From Cupriavidus sp. MP-37 (GTDB lineage: Bacteria > Pseudomonadota > Gammaproteobacteria > Burkholderiales > Burkholderiaceae), in assembly GCF_020618415.1 (NCBI RefSeq), contig NZ_CP085344.1:2689001-2753000 (forward strand): a stretch of 64,000 bases of DNA. The letters run 5' to 3'. Made by a program: the position numbers and the translations under genes. The notes below the pieces were generated by a model. The model had not been told where the DNA came from and did not search any database. It saw only the letters and a list, made by a program, of their open reading frames with translations. Shown here one piece after another: positions 1-10,706 of this stretch. Position 1 is the stretch's first letter; the number at the start of each line of letters is the position of its first letter.

Positions 1-558
1 GGTCGCCTGCGCGGCGTCGCAGTGGAAGATGATGCCCTTCTCGCGGCAGATCTCGCCGATCTGCTCGACGTCCTGGATCACGCCGATCTCGTTGTTGACC
101 AGCATCACCGATACCAGGATGGTGTCCGGGCGCAGCGCCTGCTTGAACACGTCCATGTCGAGCAGGCCGTTGTCCTTCACGTCCAGGTAGGTCACTTCGA
201 AGCCCTGGCGCTCCAGTTCGCGCGTGGTGTCGAGCACGGCCTTGTGCTCGGTCTTCACGGTGATGATGTGCTTGCCCTTGCCCGAATAGAAGTTGGCGGC
301 GCCCTTGATCGCCAGGTTGTCCGATTCGGTCGCCCCCGAGGTCCACACGATCTCGCGCGGGTCGGCGCCGACCAGTGCGGCCACCTGCTCGCGCGCTTCT
401 TCCACCGCGCGTTCCGCTTCCCAGCCGTACGCATGGCTGCGCGAGGCGGGATTGCCGAACTGCTCGCGCAGGTACGGAATCATCTTGTCCGCCACGCGCG
501 GGTCCACCGGCGTGGTGGCCGAGTAATCCATGTAGATGGGGAAATGTGGGGTGCTCAT
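1..558 (-). CDS. iscS: Cysteine desulfurase IscS, N-terminal part (cut by window edge)
   Basis: Pyridoxal-phosphate cysteine desulfurase that supplies sulfur for Fe-S cluster assembly on IscU. The 186 codons present begin [20 protein letters not shown], the class V aminotransferase start of the IscS family. They include the conserved His in HKAVLD (about residue 105) and the PLP-contacting Asp/Gln in CDAAQ (181-184). The PLP lysine and the mobile-loop active-site Cys lie beyond the left edge. The gene lies 58 bp downstream of iscR on the same strand, the usual iscR-iscS order, so it is probably expressed from the iscR promoter. The rest of the isc operon would lie to the left, outside the window. 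Confidence 0.96.
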   Translation of the reverse strand, partial: MSTPHFPIYMDYSATTPVDPRVADKMIPYLREQFGNPASRSHAYGWEAERAVEEAREQVAALVGADPREIVWTSGATESDNLAIKGAANFYSGKGKHIITVKTEHKAVLDTTRELERQGFEVTYLDVKDNGLLDMDVFKQALRPDTILVSVMLVNNEIGVIQDVEQIGEICREKGIIFHCDAAQAT

Positions 559-616
559 CGTTATGACTGCCTTGTAAGGGACCGCTGATCGCTGTGTTGC
601 TGTCTTGCCGGCGCGC

Positions 617-1168
617 TCAGGACTGCGCCAGGCTGAAAACTGAATTCACCATTCTGGCCCGGACCGGCTTTTCCTGCTTGTCGGCCTTGCCGCGCGCGGC
701 GACGACCGGCTGCGCGGCGTCTTCGCGCATGTCGTGCAGCACGGCGGGCTGGCGCTCGCGCTGCTGGTCCACCAGGTTCTTGAGGGAAACGGAGTCGAGG
801 TACTCGACCATCTTCTGGTTCAGCGTGGCCCACAGTTCGTGGGTCATGCAGCGCCCCGAGCCGTCATCTCCGTTACAATTGCCCTTGCCGCCGCACTGGG
901 TCGCATCCAGGGGCTCGTCCACGGCGATGATGATGTCCGCCACGGTGACGTCCTCGGCCTTGCGCGCCAGACTGTAGCCGCCGCCCGGGCCGCGCACGCT
1001 TTCGACGATCTCGTGCCGGCGCAGCTTGCCGAACAGCTGCTCCAGGTACGACAGCGAGATTTTCTGCCGCTGGCTGATGCCGGCGAGCGTGACCGGTCCC
1101 TGGTCCTGGCGCATGGCCAGGTCGATCATCGCAGTGACCGCGAAGCGGCCTTTGGTGGTCAGTCTCAT
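617..1168 (-). CDS. iscR: Fe-S cluster-responsive Rrf2-type regulator IscR
   Basis: Rrf2-family repressor that senses Fe-S cluster status and controls the isc operon. The N-terminus [18 protein letters not shown] and the winged-helix region (about 1-65) are typical. Three cluster-ligating cysteines are visible at C92, C98 and C107 with His110 after the last, matching the C-x5-C-x(5-8)-C...H pattern of IscR. At 183 residues the protein is slightly longer than the E. coli protein, with an unconserved Ala/Lys-rich tail. It is first in the isc operon and carries an IscR-type palindrome over its promoter, so negative autoregulation is expected. Confidence 0.95.
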   Translation of the reverse strand: MRLTTKGRFAVTAMIDLAMRQDQGPVTLAGISQRQKISLSYLEQLFGKLRRHEIVESVRGPGGGYSLARKAEDVTVADIIIAVDEPLDATQCGGKGNCNGDDGSGRCMTHELWATLNQKMVEYLDSVSLKNLVDQQRERQPAVLHDMREDAAQPVVAARGKADKQEKPVRARMVNSVFSLAQS

Positions 1169-1206
1169 GGTGCAGGGCTCTGGGGTGAAGCGTGGGGGTG
1201 AAGCTA

Positions 1207-1256
1207 ATACTTGATCGTTTCCGTCAAGTATAAAGGTACCCGACTAATTCAGTCAA
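1207..1256 (-). promoter_or_regulatory. iscR promoter with IscR type 1 operator
   Basis: On the minus strand a -35 TTGACT (1251-1256) is followed after 18 bp by a -10 TATACT (1227-1232), a good sigma-70 promoter about 60 bp upstream of the iscR ATG. A 25-bp palindrome at 1207-1231 with perfect 8-bp outer arms (ATACTTGA-N9-TCAAGTAT) overlaps the -10 and start region. By my alignment it matches the known IscR type 1 consensus at about 22 of 25 positions. Binding of [2Fe-2S]-IscR here would block RNA polymerase, giving feedback control of isc by cluster supply. Confidence 0.8.
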
Positions 1257-1286
1257 CTACCCCTGCCGCACCGCACCACCCCGCCC

Positions 1287-3383
1287 TCAGGCCTGGCGCC
1301 CGCCTGCAGCCGCCTGCGGACGTGCCGCGCGCGGCGGCACCAGCAGCGACAATGGCTGTTTCAGGATGCGCCGCCGCACGGCAGCGCTCAGCGCGGCGCG
1401 ATCGACACGCCGCAAATTGCGTGACCGCAGCGCCATATTGAACGCGAGCGCGAAGCTGACCGCCACATTCAGCATGCCCATCAGCGCGATCCCCGCGACC
1501 GCCAGCCACAGCGCCGGCATGCGCAGCGCATCCCACCCGAGCACGCCGATCGCGGCGCCGACCGACCCGGTCGACAGCGTCACATGGCGCACTTCCATAT
1601 GCGGGCCGAAAAAGCTCAGGATCTCGGGCCCCAGCCCCAGCAGCAGCCCCAGCGACACATTGGCGACGATGCCCGACAGGTTGCGTTTCCAGAAGTCCGC
1701 CACGCGGGTGGCGCCGCGCGCGCCCAGCACGTACTGCAGCCGGCGGTGGTAGGCCATCACGTCGTGCACGCGGTGCAGCGCGAACCAGTTGTCGGCCCAG
1801 CCCGCGAACAGGCTGGACAGCCACAGCAGCACGCCGGTGAAGGCCGCGTACAGCGGCGTGGGGCCCAGGATCGAGAATGACTCGATGGTGGCGATGGCCT
1901 TGGCCGGCGTGATCAGGTTGGTGCCCAGCACCCTGTGCGCCAGCCACTGGACGGCCAGCGCCACCGGGAACACCACCGCCAGGTTGCCGACGATGGCGGC
2001 GGCGTTGGAGCGGATCATGGCGACGGTGTCGTCGACGAAGATCTCGCGCCCTTCCGGCCGCCCGGCGCCATCGAGCCGATGCGCCAGCGCGGGCCCGGTC
2101 ATGGCCGGCTGCTTGGTCGCCAGCGTGAAGTGCGCGAAATGGATGGCCAGGAAGCTGCCGGCGTAGTTGAGCGAGGCCAGCAGGCCTTCGCTGAACTTGT
2201 CCAGGTGCAGCCCGTAGATCAGGAACTTCAGGTACACCGTCGCCACCGAGACCAGGCCGCCGCCCGCCGCGGCGCGCACCAGCTCGGCATATTCGCGGCG
2301 GTCGCGCGTGATGTAGTGCTCGCCGGTCTCGGCCGAGCGTTCCACCACCTTGCGCGCCAGTTGCGCGAACGAGCTGCCGGCCAGATGCGCAATGCTGCGC
2401 CGCGCCTGCGTCGAGCGGATCAGTTCGGCCACCAGGTGCGCCGGCATGCCGGGCCGGCCGGGCTCGAGCCACGCCGCCAGCAGCAGCTCGATGCGGCTGA
2501 GCTGCACCTTCATGCGCTCGATCTGGAATACCACTTCGACCGATACGCCGTTTTCCTCCAGCTCTTCGTACACCTGGCGTGCGGCGGCGTGGCAGCCATC
2601 GAGCAGTCCGCGAAAATAGTTCAGGCGGTGCGCGAAGCTGTGGTCGTCGCGGCGCAGGCCCTCCTCGCGCAGCGCCTCGATGGCCTGGTCCAGGCGGAAG
2701 AACGGCGTATCCTCGACACGCCCCGCCAGCCGCGAGCGGATCGCCTGGCTCAGCCCGGTGGCGCGCACCTGGCTGACCAGCACCGCGATGCTGGTGGCCA
2801 GGGTCTGGTCCAGCGCCTCGCGATAGCGCGCCAGCCCGGCCGCCGCGCCATCGGCGTGGCCGGCTTCCAGCACCCGTGCCAGCCGCGCCATCAGCGCCTC
2901 GTCGATGGCCTCGACCCAGTCGGCATCGCCATCGCCGACGAACACCAGCGCAAACAGAGCTGCCATGTCGCTGCGGTTCGGCGGCGGTGGCAGGAAGCGG
3001 CTCTGCAGCCGGCTCACCATCTCGCTGACGAAGCCGGGATGCTGCGCCACGCCGGTATCGCAGAACAGGCCGGTGGGGTCGTTCTCGCGCACCAGGCTGC
3101 GCATCGTCTGCGCAAAGCGCCCGGCCCAGTCCGGATGCCGCTCCAGCACCTGCAGCAGGTAGCGCAGGCGCACCAGTTCCGGATGGCGGCGCGGCGCGCC
3201 GTCTTCCGGTCCGTCGGCCTCGGCGCCGAGGCCGCCGTCGCGCCGGATCCAGAAGGCCAGTTCGATCAGCCAGCCGTTGCGCTCGGCCAGCGGCGCGTCC
3301 GGATCGGCCGCGGCCAGGATGGCGTCGAGCTGCAGGCTGGCATTGCGCGACTCGCGCCACTTGCGGAACAGTTTGCGAAGCAT
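1287..3383 (-). CDS. Gcr-type 'site-specific recombinase' family membrane protein
   Basis: A 698-residue protein beginning MLRKLFRKWRESRNASLQ. The first ~400 residues are soluble and helical. The C-terminal ~280 residues hold about six hydrophobic segments (for example around VSVATVYLKFLIYG, AAIVGNLAVVFPVALAV and LYAAFTGVLLWLSSLF) and end in a basic, Ala-rich tail. The length and layout fit the beta-proteobacterial family annotated as site-specific recombinase Gcr (PF10136). No tyrosine- or serine-recombinase catalytic motif is visible and the membrane segments make a recombinase role doubtful, so the true function is unknown. It stands alone between the isc promoter and the phosphatase gene. 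Confidence 0.7.
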   Translation of the reverse strand: MLRKLFRKWRESRNASLQLDAILAAADPDAPLAERNGWLIELAFWIRRDGGLGAEADGPEDGAPRRHPELVRLRYLLQVLERHPDWAGRFAQTMRSLVRENDPTGLFCDTGVAQHPGFVSEMVSRLQSRFLPPPPNRSDMAALFALVFVGDGDADWVEAIDEALMARLARVLEAGHADGAAAGLARYREALDQTLATSIAVLVSQVRATGLSQAIRSRLAGRVEDTPFFRLDQAIEALREEGLRRDDHSFAHRLNYFRGLLDGCHAAARQVYEELEENGVSVEVVFQIERMKVQLSRIELLLAAWLEPGRPGMPAHLVAELIRSTQARRSIAHLAGSSFAQLARKVVERSAETGEHYITRDRREYAELVRAAAGGGLVSVATVYLKFLIYGLHLDKFSEGLLASLNYAGSFLAIHFAHFTLATKQPAMTGPALAHRLDGAGRPEGREIFVDDTVAMIRSNAAAIVGNLAVVFPVALAVQWLAHRVLGTNLITPAKAIATIESFSILGPTPLYAAFTGVLLWLSSLFAGWADNWFALHRVHDVMAYHRRLQYVLGARGATRVADFWKRNLSGIVANVSLGLLLGLGPEILSFFGPHMEVRHVTLSTGSVGAAIGVLGWDALRMPALWLAVAGIALMGMLNVAVSFALAFNMALRSRNLRRVDRAALSAAVRRRILKQPLSLLVPPRAARPQAAAGGRQA

Positions 3384-3464
3384 GGATTCTCGTCGGGATC
3401 GGGCCGCCGGCCGCGGGCGCAGCGCGCCGCGGCGGGGCCGGGAAAGGCTGTGCAGCGGGCCGGA

Positions 3465-3953
3465 TCAGGCCGCCGGATGCTGCAGGCGCTGGCGCAGTTC
3501 GGCCACCAGGCCGTCGCAGGCGTCTTCGATGTAGTCGAGCACGCGCTCGAAGCCATCGCCTTCGCCGTAATACGGGTCCGGGACCTCGTCGGCGTCGTGC
3601 CGGGTGGCGAAGCTCATCAGCAGCCGCACCTTGTCGGCCGCGTCCGGACGCAGCCGCAGCAGGCCGGCGAGATTCTCGCGGTCCATCGCCAGGATCAGGT
3701 CGAAGCGGTCGAAGTCCGGCACCCCGACCTTGCGCGCGCGCAGCGCGGACAGGTCATAGCCACGCTGCAGCGCGTGGCGCTGGGTGCGGGGATCGGGGGC
3801 GCGGCCGAGGTGGTATTCATGCGTGCCCGCCGAATCCAGTTCCACCAGCGCCGCCAGTCCGGCGGCATCGAGCTTGGCGCGCAGCACGCCCTCGGCCGTG
3901 GGGGAACGGCAGATATTCCCCATGCAACACATCAGGATGGCGTATGGCTTCAT
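3465..3953 (-). CDS. Low-molecular-weight protein tyrosine phosphatase
   Basis: Cytoplasmic phosphatase that removes phosphate from tyrosine residues. The 162-residue protein starts at MKPYAILMCCMGNICRSP. The P-loop signature C-x5-R-S spans C10-R16-S17 and the general-acid Asp sits in DPYYGEG (D126), so the active site looks complete. I chose this ATG because the P-loop lies about ten residues from the start, as in the family; a longer in-frame reading upstream lacks family similarity. No tyrosine kinase or exopolysaccharide genes are adjacent, so a Wzb-like role is not supported, and a general housekeeping phosphatase is more likely. Confidence 0.92.
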   Translation of the reverse strand: MKPYAILMCCMGNICRSPTAEGVLRAKLDAAGLAALVELDSAGTHEYHLGRAPDPRTQRHALQRGYDLSALRARKVGVPDFDRFDLILAMDRENLAGLLRLRPDAADKVRLLMSFATRHDADEVPDPYYGEGDGFERVLDYIEDACDGLVAELRQRLQHPAA

Positions 3954-4048
3954 CGGATCAAGACTTGGCAAGGTGGCATGGAGGCGCGATTCTACCTGCC
4001 GCCCATTCCGCCAGCCCGGCTTGCCGCCGATCGCGACGGACCGCGGCG

Positions 4049-4291
4049 CTAGGCGAGCTGCTTGGCCAGCCGCTCGCCGTGCGCAAACCCGGCCACCTGC
4101 GCGGCCTCGGCCGACTTGTAGTGGTCGGTGATGCGCGAGCTGTCGGTCAGCGTGCCGGCGGCGCGGATGTTGGTGCCGGGACGGCACACGCGCACGGTGT
4201 ACGACCATTCGCTCTGCGAACGCTGCCTGACCTGCACTTGCACTTCGTGGGTTTCATAGACCTTCTTCTTCCATTCGCCGATGTCGGTCAT
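4049..4291 (-). CDS. Small hypothetical protein, 80 aa
   Basis: Begins MTDIGEWKKKVYETHEVQVQ and contains a charged beta-rich stretch (VQVRQRSQSEWSYTVRVCRPG) followed by a helical C-terminus (AEAAQVAGFAHGERLAKQLA). There is no signal peptide or membrane segment. It lies 40 bp downstream of another small same-strand gene (4332-4553), and both sit between uvrB and the phosphatase. Coding is supported by a compact ORF of normal codon use, a clear ATG and tandem arrangement. I do not recognise the family. Confidence 0.65.
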   Translation of the reverse strand: MTDIGEWKKKVYETHEVQVQVRQRSQSEWSYTVRVCRPGTNIRAAGTLTDSSRITDHYKSAEAAQVAGFAHGERLAKQLA

Positions 4292-4331
4292 TGTGTTTTC
4301 TCCACGGGAAATGGGGGTATCCGCCGGCGCG

Positions 4332-4553
4332 CTAGCTGACCTCGCCCGCGTCGATCGCGCGCATGGCGCCCGCCTCCGCCAGAGCGATGGCGGCTTCAGG
4401 CGTGGGCGCGTCGCCGGCAATCGCCTCGAAGCTCGGGCCGGTCGGTTCGCCGAAGGCGTCGGCGATGCGCATCTGCGCGGCAAAGCCGCCCGCGGCATTC
4501 GGGACCGCGGTGACCACTACCGCGTAGCCGCCGTATTCAAACTGGCGTTCCAT
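4332..4553 (-). CDS. Small hypothetical protein, 73 aa
   Basis: Starts MERQFEYGGYAVVVTAVPNA. A short beta-rich front half (YAVVVTAVPNAAGGFAAQMRI) is followed by an acidic helix (TPEAAIALAEAGAMRAIDAG). No transmembrane or signal sequence is visible and I cannot name the function. It is the first gene of a two-gene pair with the 80-residue protein downstream, 90 bp after the uvrB stop on the same strand, so read-through from uvrB is possible. The similar size and composition of the pair suggest soluble accessory proteins, but that is only an inference. Confidence 0.6.
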   Translation of the reverse strand: MERQFEYGGYAVVVTAVPNAAGGFAAQMRIADAFGEPTGPSFEAIAGDAPTPEAAIALAEAGAMRAIDAGEVS

Positions 4554-4643
4554 CGTGCCTCCTTTGCAGCGGTCTGTTGCCCTGCCCCGCCGGCGCCGCC
4601 GAGGATTTCACTATAGGCGAAGCGCGCCCACCGTTGCGGCGTA

Positions 4644-6737
<2,094 letters not shown>

Positions 6738-6909
6738 AGGGGCGTGACTAGGGAAATACCTGAGGAAAACGGGCGGATTACGCTAGAATCTTGGGGTTGT
6801 CAGCCCCCGCTTCAAGCCAAGAAGAGCGCGGCCGGGCCTGCCAGCCTCCAGCGCAGTACGGAGCATTCTACGCCTTCCGTTTTTCACATAGCCGACCACG
6901 AGATTCCAA

Positions 6910-8106
6910 ATGAGTTTGTTTTCTGCCGTCGAGATGGCCCCGCGCGACCCGATCCTGGGCCTCAACGAAGCCTTCAATGCCGATACCCGCGCGACCAAGG
7001 TCAACCTGGGCGTTGGCGTGTACTTCACCGACGAAGGGAAAATCCCCCTGCTGCGCGCCGTCCAGGAGGCAGAAAAAGCCCGTCTGACCACCGCCACCCC
7101 GCGCGGCTACCTGCCGATCGAAGGCATCGCGGCCTATGACCAGGCGGTGCAGACGCTGCTGTTCGGCAAGGAATCGCCGCTGATCACGGACGGCCGCGTG
7201 GTGACGGCCCAGGCACTTGGCGGCACCGGCGCACTGAAGATCGGCGCCGACTTCCTGAAGCGCCTGTATCCGGACGCCAAGGTCGCCATCAGCGACCCGA
7301 GCTGGGAAAACCACCGCGCGCTGTTCGAATCCGCCGGCTTCCCGGTGGTCAACTACGCCTATTACGACGCCCCCAGCCACGGCCTGAACTTCGCCGGCAT
7401 GGTGGCATCGCTGAAGTCGTTCCCGGCCAACACCATCGTCGTGCTGCACGCCTGCTGCCACAACCCGACCGGCGTCGACCTGTCGCCCGAGCAGTGGCAG
7501 CAGGTGGTCGAGCTGGTCAAGGAACGCAACCTGATCCCGTTCCTGGACATGGCCTACCAGGGCTTTGCCGACGGCATCGACGCCGACGGCGCCGCGGTGC
7601 GCCTGTTCGCCGATTCGGGCCTGCCGTTCTTCGTGTCGAGCTCGTTCTCGAAGAGCTTCTCGCTGTACGGCGAGCGCGTCGGCGCGCTGTCGATCGTCAC
7701 CACCAGCAAGGAAGAAGCGCAGCGCGTGATGTCGCAGGTCAAGCGCGTGATCCGCACCAACTACTCCAACCCGCCGACCCACGGCGGCACCGTGGTCGCG
7801 ACCGTGCTGAACAGCCCGGAACTGCGCGCCATGTGGGAACAAGAACTGGCCGAAATGCGCGACCGCATCAAGCTGATGCGCCACGCGCTGGTCGACAAGC
7901 TGGCCGCCAAGGGCGTGCCGGGCGACTTCTCTTTCGTCAAGGCCCAGCGCGGCATGTTCTCGTACTCGGGCCTGACCTCGGCGCAGGTGGACCGCCTGCG
8001 CAACGAGCATGGCATCTACGCCGTCAGCACCGGCCGCATCTGCGTGGCGGCGCTGAACAGCCGCAACATCGATGCGGTGGTCGACGCGATTGCGGCCGTG
8101 ATGTAA
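6910..8106 (+). CDS. tyrB: Aromatic-amino-acid / aspartate aminotransferase (class I)
   Basis: PLP-dependent aminotransferase that interconverts aromatic amino acids or aspartate with their keto acids. The 398-residue protein matches the AspC/TyrB subgroup: LGVGVYFTDEGKIP (substrate loop), ACCHNPTGVD, FLDMAYQGFADG, and the Schiff-base lysine K248 in SSSFSKSFSLYGER. It runs divergently from uvrB across a 172-bp gap and is closed by a strong terminator. TyrB and AspC cannot be separated by eye; aromatic specificity is the usual assignment for this neighbourhood beside phaZ1 but is not proven by the sequence. Confidence 0.92.
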   Translation: MSLFSAVEMAPRDPILGLNEAFNADTRATKVNLGVGVYFTDEGKIPLLRAVQEAEKARLTTATPRGYLPIEGIAAYDQAVQTLLFGKESPLITDGRVVTAQALGGTGALKIGADFLKRLYPDAKVAISDPSWENHRALFESAGFPVVNYAYYDAPSHGLNFAGMVASLKSFPANTIVVLHACCHNPTGVDLSPEQWQQVVELVKERNLIPFLDMAYQGFADGIDADGAAVRLFADSGLPFFVSSSFSKSFSLYGERVGALSIVTTSKEEAQRVMSQVKRVIRTNYSNPPTHGGTVVATVLNSPELRAMWEQELAEMRDRIKLMRHALVDKLAAKGVPGDFSFVKAQRGMFSYSGLTSAQVDRLRNEHGIYAVSTGRICVAALNSRNIDAVVDAIAAVM

Positions 8107-8163
8107 CACCGCCACCAGTTGCCGCGCCGCAACGGCAGCCAACTGGCGTGGGCATCACAATGC

Positions 8164-8199
8164 AATGCAAAAAAGCGGCTTCGGCCGCTTTTTTGCATT
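8164..8199 (+). terminator. Rho-independent terminator after tyrB
   Basis: Perfect 16-bp inverted repeat with a TTCG tetraloop (arms 8164-8179 and 8184-8199). The core is AAAAAAGCGGC-TTCG-GCCGCTTTTTT. The A-run before and T-run after the GC stem make it a potential bidirectional terminator. It lies 58 bp past the tyrB stop. Confidence 0.9.
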
Positions 8200-8304
8200 T
8201 GTTTGCGATGTTGTAGGACGTTGTCACCGAAAAATCAGGCCTATGCCTTATTGTGTTCCCCGCATAGGGAAGTACTTTAAGGTATATGCTGCAAAGCAAG
8301 ATCG

Positions 8305-8333
8305 TTAGCACGGTCGTTCGATTCAGGCATAAT
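8305..8333 (+). promoter_or_regulatory. Possible phaZ1 promoter
   Basis: TTAGCA (8305-8310) and CATAAT (8328-8333) are separated by 17 bp, a 4/6 and 5/6 match to sigma-70 elements, about 80 bp upstream of the phaZ1 ATG and downstream of the tyrB terminator. The 309-bp gap between tyrB and phaZ1 holds only the terminator, this candidate and an AT-richer leader. Confidence 0.4.
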
Positions 8334-8415
8334 CGGCGCCACACGATCCAAGGTGTATTGTCAGTACATTGTTACTTGGTGGTACGCATCCTCAGTAAGA
8401 CCAGGCAGAAACGGC

Positions 8416-9684
8416 ATGCTCTATCAACTGCATGAGTTCCAGCGCTCGATCCTGCACCCGCTGACCGCGTGGGCCCAGGCGACCGCCAAGACCTTCACCA
8501 ACCCCCTCAGCCCGATGTCGCTGGTACCTGGCGCGCCGCGCCTGGCCGCCGGCTACGAGTTGCTGTACCGGCTCGGCAAGGAATACGAAAAACCGGCGTT
8601 CGATATCAAGTCGGTGCGCTCCAACGGGCGCGACATCCCCATCGTCGAGCAGACCGTGCTGGAAAAGCCCTTCTGCAAGCTGCTGCGCTTCAAGCGCTAT
8701 GCCGACGACCCCGAGACCATCAAGCTGCTCAAGGACGAACCCGTGGTGCTGGTGGCCGCGCCGCTGTCCGGCCACCATGCCACGCTGCTGCGCGACACGG
8801 TGCGCACGCTGCTGCAGGACCACAAGGTCTACGTCACCGACTGGATCGACGCGCGCATGGTGCCGGTCGAGGAAGGCGCCTTCCACCTGTCCGACTACAT
8901 CTACTACATCCAGGAATTCATCCGCCATATCGGCGCCGAGAACCTGCACGTGATCTCGGTGTGCCAGCCCACGGTACCGGTGCTGGCCGCGATCTCGCTG
9001 ATGGCATCGGCCGGCGAGAAGACGCCGCGCACCATGACCATGATGGGCGGCCCGATCGACGCGCGCAAAAGCCCGACCGCGGTCAACTCGCTGGCGACCA
9101 ACAAGTCGTACGAGTGGTTCGAGAACAACGTCATCTACACCGTGCCGGCGAACTATCCCGGCCACGGCCGCCGGGTCTACCCGGGCTTCCTGCAGCATGC
9201 CGGCTTTGTCGCGATGAACCCGGACCGGCACCTGTCGTCGCACTATGACTACTACCTGAGCCTGGTCGAGGGCGACGCCGACGACGCCGAGGCGCACGTG
9301 CGCTTCTACGACGAATACAACGCGGTGCTGGACATGGCCGCCGAGTACTACCTCGACACCATCCGCGAGGTGTTCCAGGAATTCCGCCTGGCCAACGGCA
9401 CCTGGGCCATCGACGGCAAGCCGGTGCGCCCGCAGGACATCAAGGGCACGGCGCTGATGACGATCGAGGGCGAGCTCGACGATATCTCCGGCGCGGGCCA
9501 GACCGCCGCGGCGCACGACCTGTGCGCCGGCATCCCGAAAAACCGCAAGCAGCACCTGAACGCCGAGCGTTGCGGCCACTACGGGATCTTCTCGGGCCGG
9601 CGCTGGCGCGAGGACATCTACCCGCAGCTGCGCGACTTTATCCGCAAATACCACCAGGCTCCGGTGGCCGTCGCCAGCAAGTAA
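8416..9684 (+). CDS. phaZ1: Intracellular poly(3-hydroxybutyrate) depolymerase PhaZ1
   Basis: Granule-associated thiol depolymerase that mobilises stored PHB. The 422-residue protein begins MLYQLHEFQRSILHPLTAWA. The catalytic triad known for the Cupriavidus necator enzyme is present at the same numbers: Cys183 in ISVCQPTVP (Cys instead of the lipase-box Ser), Asp355 in GELDDISG and His388 in ERCGHYG. There is no signal peptide, as expected for an intracellular enzyme. I preferred the ATG at 8416 to an in-frame ATG 63 bp upstream because the family starts at MLYQLHEF. A bidirectional terminator follows, and a convergent TetR gene lies beyond it. Confidence 0.97.
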   Translation: MLYQLHEFQRSILHPLTAWAQATAKTFTNPLSPMSLVPGAPRLAAGYELLYRLGKEYEKPAFDIKSVRSNGRDIPIVEQTVLEKPFCKLLRFKRYADDPETIKLLKDEPVVLVAAPLSGHHATLLRDTVRTLLQDHKVYVTDWIDARMVPVEEGAFHLSDYIYYIQEFIRHIGAENLHVISVCQPTVPVLAAISLMASAGEKTPRTMTMMGGPIDARKSPTAVNSLATNKSYEWFENNVIYTVPANYPGHGRRVYPGFLQHAGFVAMNPDRHLSSHYDYYLSLVEGDADDAEAHVRFYDEYNAVLDMAAEYYLDTIREVFQEFRLANGTWAIDGKPVRPQDIKGTALMTIEGELDDISGAGQTAAAHDLCAGIPKNRKQHLNAERCGHYGIFSGRRWREDIYPQLRDFIRKYHQAPVAVASK

Positions 9685-9686
9685 AA

Positions 9687-9714
9687 AAGAACGCCCGCGC
9701 AAGCGGGCGTTCTT
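9687..9714. terminator. Bidirectional terminator between phaZ1 and the TetR gene
   Basis: Twelve-bp perfect stem AAGAACGCCCGC / GCGGGCGTTCTT with a GCAA loop and a preceding A-run, located between two convergent genes. It starts just after the phaZ1 stop and could serve both strands. Confidence 0.85.
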
Positions 9715-9737
9715 GTCTGGGCAGCGCTGCGGGCGGC

Positions 9738-10373
9738 TCAGGGCCTCTTCAGGTAGCTCAGCAGCATGTCAGTGTGGAGTTCGGCAAAGCGCTCGTGCTC
9801 CTGCTGCGACGCCACGTCGCGGCCGATCACGGCGCTGATGGTGTAGCGGTTCGACAGCACGTAGTAGCCCAGCGCGGAAATGGTCAGGTAGAACTGCGGC
9901 ACGTCGATATGGTCGCGGAACAGTCCCTGCTGCTGGCCGCGCCGGATCACGTCGGCAAGCACGTCGACCACCGGGTTGATCAGTTGCTGCAGCTGCGCGG
10001 ACTTCTTCAGGTGCCGTGCCTCGTGCAGGTTCTCGCTGTTGACCAGGCGGATGAACTCGGGGTGCTCGTAGTACCAGTCCCAGACGAAGCGGGCCAGTGT
10101 GCGCACCCCCTCGACCGGGTCTTCGTCGACCAGGCGCAGTTGCTCTTCGGCGGCGCGGAAGTTCGCGTATTGCTTCTCGAGCACCGCCAGGAACAGCCCC
10201 TCCTTGCTGCCGTAGTAGTAGTACAGCATGCGCTCGTTGGTTTCCGCGCGCCGGGCAATCTGGTCGACGCGGGCGCCGGCCAGACCACCCTTGGCGAATT
10301 CCTCGGTGGCCGCAGCGAGGATGCGTCGGCGCGTCCCTTCCGGGTCGCGTTTGGTCTTGGGCTCTGTTGACAT
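9738..10373 (-). CDS. TetR/AcrR family regulator
   Basis: A 211-residue one-component repressor. The N-terminal helix-turn-helix is clear (TRRRILAAATEEFAKGGLAGARVDQIARRAETNERMLYYYYGSKEGLF, about 13-60). The helical ligand-binding part contains FVWDWYYEHPEFIRLVNSEN, resembling the RutR/YcdC-type C-terminal domain. The start at MSTEPKTKR was chosen because it directly precedes the HTH. It is convergent with phaZ1 and divergent from the ferredoxin gene across 333 bp, so it may regulate itself or that ferredoxin. The ligand is unknown. Confidence 0.85.
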   Translation of the reverse strand: MSTEPKTKRDPEGTRRRILAAATEEFAKGGLAGARVDQIARRAETNERMLYYYYGSKEGLFLAVLEKQYANFRAAEEQLRLVDEDPVEGVRTLARFVWDWYYEHPEFIRLVNSENLHEARHLKKSAQLQQLINPVVDVLADVIRRGQQQGLFRDHIDVPQFYLTISALGYYVLSNRYTISAVIGRDVASQQEHERFAELHTDMLLSYLKRP

Positions 10374-10706
10374 GAGGTGTGGTCGATCGTTGCGCGGATT
10401 ATGGCACAGGCCGGAATGCGGCAATCCGGCTGCGCGACGCGCATCATCGCCGTTTCTGTCCGCCGGCGAAATCGGGGATAATCCTTGCGGCGCGAAAACC
10501 GCAGGGTCCGCAGAGACCCCGGTGCCGCCGGGGCCGCCAGCACATTGTCCGCCCCGTCAGGGCCGCCGTTATGTCGCCAACCGCTCACAGCATTGCGCAA
10601 ATATCGTGCTTTGCCCGTGGCCGCGCCGCGCTGGTGCGGCTGCCGGTGCAGCTGCTGGCGCGCCTTTTTGACCCCGCTCTTGTCCCCTGAATTGCTGTCC
10701 GTTGTC
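10374..10706. other. 333-bp intergenic region, TetR gene / ferredoxin gene
   Basis: Divergent region with no convincing gene. GATAAT near 10475 could be a -10 for the rightward ferredoxin-nth operon. GC-rich inverted stretches (around 10500-10560) could fold. I could not identify a clear TetR operator palindrome. Confidence 0.4.

Noticed and set aside
1287..3383. A genuine integrase or part of a mobile element
   Set aside because: Only the family name suggests recombination; the protein has multiple membrane segments, no catalytic recombinase motif and no att or repeat structure around it.
1935..4052. Very long open reading frames on the strand opposite known genes (for example 705 codons here, and similar shadows opposite uvrB, glnE, yhdP and the nos genes)
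   Set aside because: They lie antisense or out of frame to genes with clear family motifs, have low-complexity Arg/Ala/Gly/His composition and arise from the high GC content.
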